The notes under the pieces were generated by a model. That model was given only the letters and a program-made list of their open reading frames with translations, was not told the origin of the DNA and made no database searches. From positions 1 through 24,742 of the IMG/VR virus record IMGVR_UViG_3300026097_000100: a stretch of 24,742 nt of DNA. One strand, written 5' to 3'. The position numbers and the translations under genes were made by a program. Source of the stretch: a virus. Position 1 is the first letter of the stretch, and every line of letters begins with the position of its first letter. This document shows, in pieces, positions 24,701 through 24,742 of the stretch.

Positions 24701-24742
24701 GACTGAAACAATCTACATGAAGCATAAACTCACTTCGTTCGT

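Larger units (their letters stand above)
24399..24742. other. 344 bases without a confident gene
   Basis: This stretch holds the two possible micro-genes and the 10-bp hairpin listed separately. Other pairings on the plus strand are GAGTAGC (24534-24540) with GCTACTC, GGGG with CCCC (about 24580-24598), and GTAGGT with ACCTAC. CTCGG pairs with CCGAG around 24639-24671. The words ACATGAGG or ACATGAAG occur three times (24541, 24657, 24715). No tRNA could be folded from it by eye. An ATG at 24717 is open to the window end and could begin a further gene. Confidence 0.5.

Noticed and set aside
24399-24742. Group I or group II intron, or tmRNA
   Set aside because: I could not find the conserved core pairings, a domain V-like hairpin, or a tRNA-like end; the 10-bp hairpin does not fit these.
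24399-24742. tRNA gene
   Set aside because: No T-loop with matching acceptor and anticodon stems could be built on either strand.
1-24742. CRISPR array, insertion sequence or integrase
   Set aside because: No spaced direct repeats, transposase motifs or attachment-like duplications were seen.

Overview
The window looks like part of the genome of a T4-like myovirus of the marine (cyanophage/pelagiphage-like) type. It carries a block of contractile-tail baseplate genes homologous to T4 gp48, gp53, gp5, gp25 and gp6. A divergent block encodes the late sigma factor gp55 and the recombination nuclease gp47/gp46. No photosynthesis or other host-specific genes are visible, so the host cannot be named. 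The marine assignment is inference, from the form of gp5 (no lysozyme), the oversized gp6 and the giant tail protein.

Minus strand, 1-19884: seven tightly packed genes, read from right to left. They are a gp48-like tail-tube cap protein (19884-18643), gp53 (18643-18344), a 1000-residue probable hub protein (18340-15338), gp5 (15330-13117), gp25 (13100-12726), gp6 (12679-9272) and a giant structural gene. The giant gene starts with TTG at 9271, directly after the gp6 stop codon, and leaves the window at position 1. I read its frame across the window and found no stop in 3090 codons. Its far end (about residues 2180-2930) contains seven FG-GAP-like repeats, which suggests a beta-propeller. Everything from 1 to 9271 belongs to this gene; short open frames on the other strand there are shadows.

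Plus strand, 19987-24398: gp55, gp47, gp46, a GIY-YIG-type nuclease gene and a small basic protein of unknown function. The last 344 bases (24399-24742) hold no confident gene. They contain two possible micro-genes, several short inverted repeats and one perfect 10-bp hairpin.

Regulation: the 102-bp divergent region 19885-19986 has a sigma70-like promoter (TTGACA, 16 bp, TATACT) facing gp55 and a T4-late-like element (CATAAATA) facing the baseplate operon. The same late element recurs before gp6, and in both places it sits in a 23-bp block (GCCGTTT, 7 nt, CCATAAATA) identical at 20 of 23 positions. A simple reading is that host-type polymerase makes gp55, which then directs transcription of the baseplate genes from the extended late promoters, while gp46/gp47 support recombination-dependent replication.
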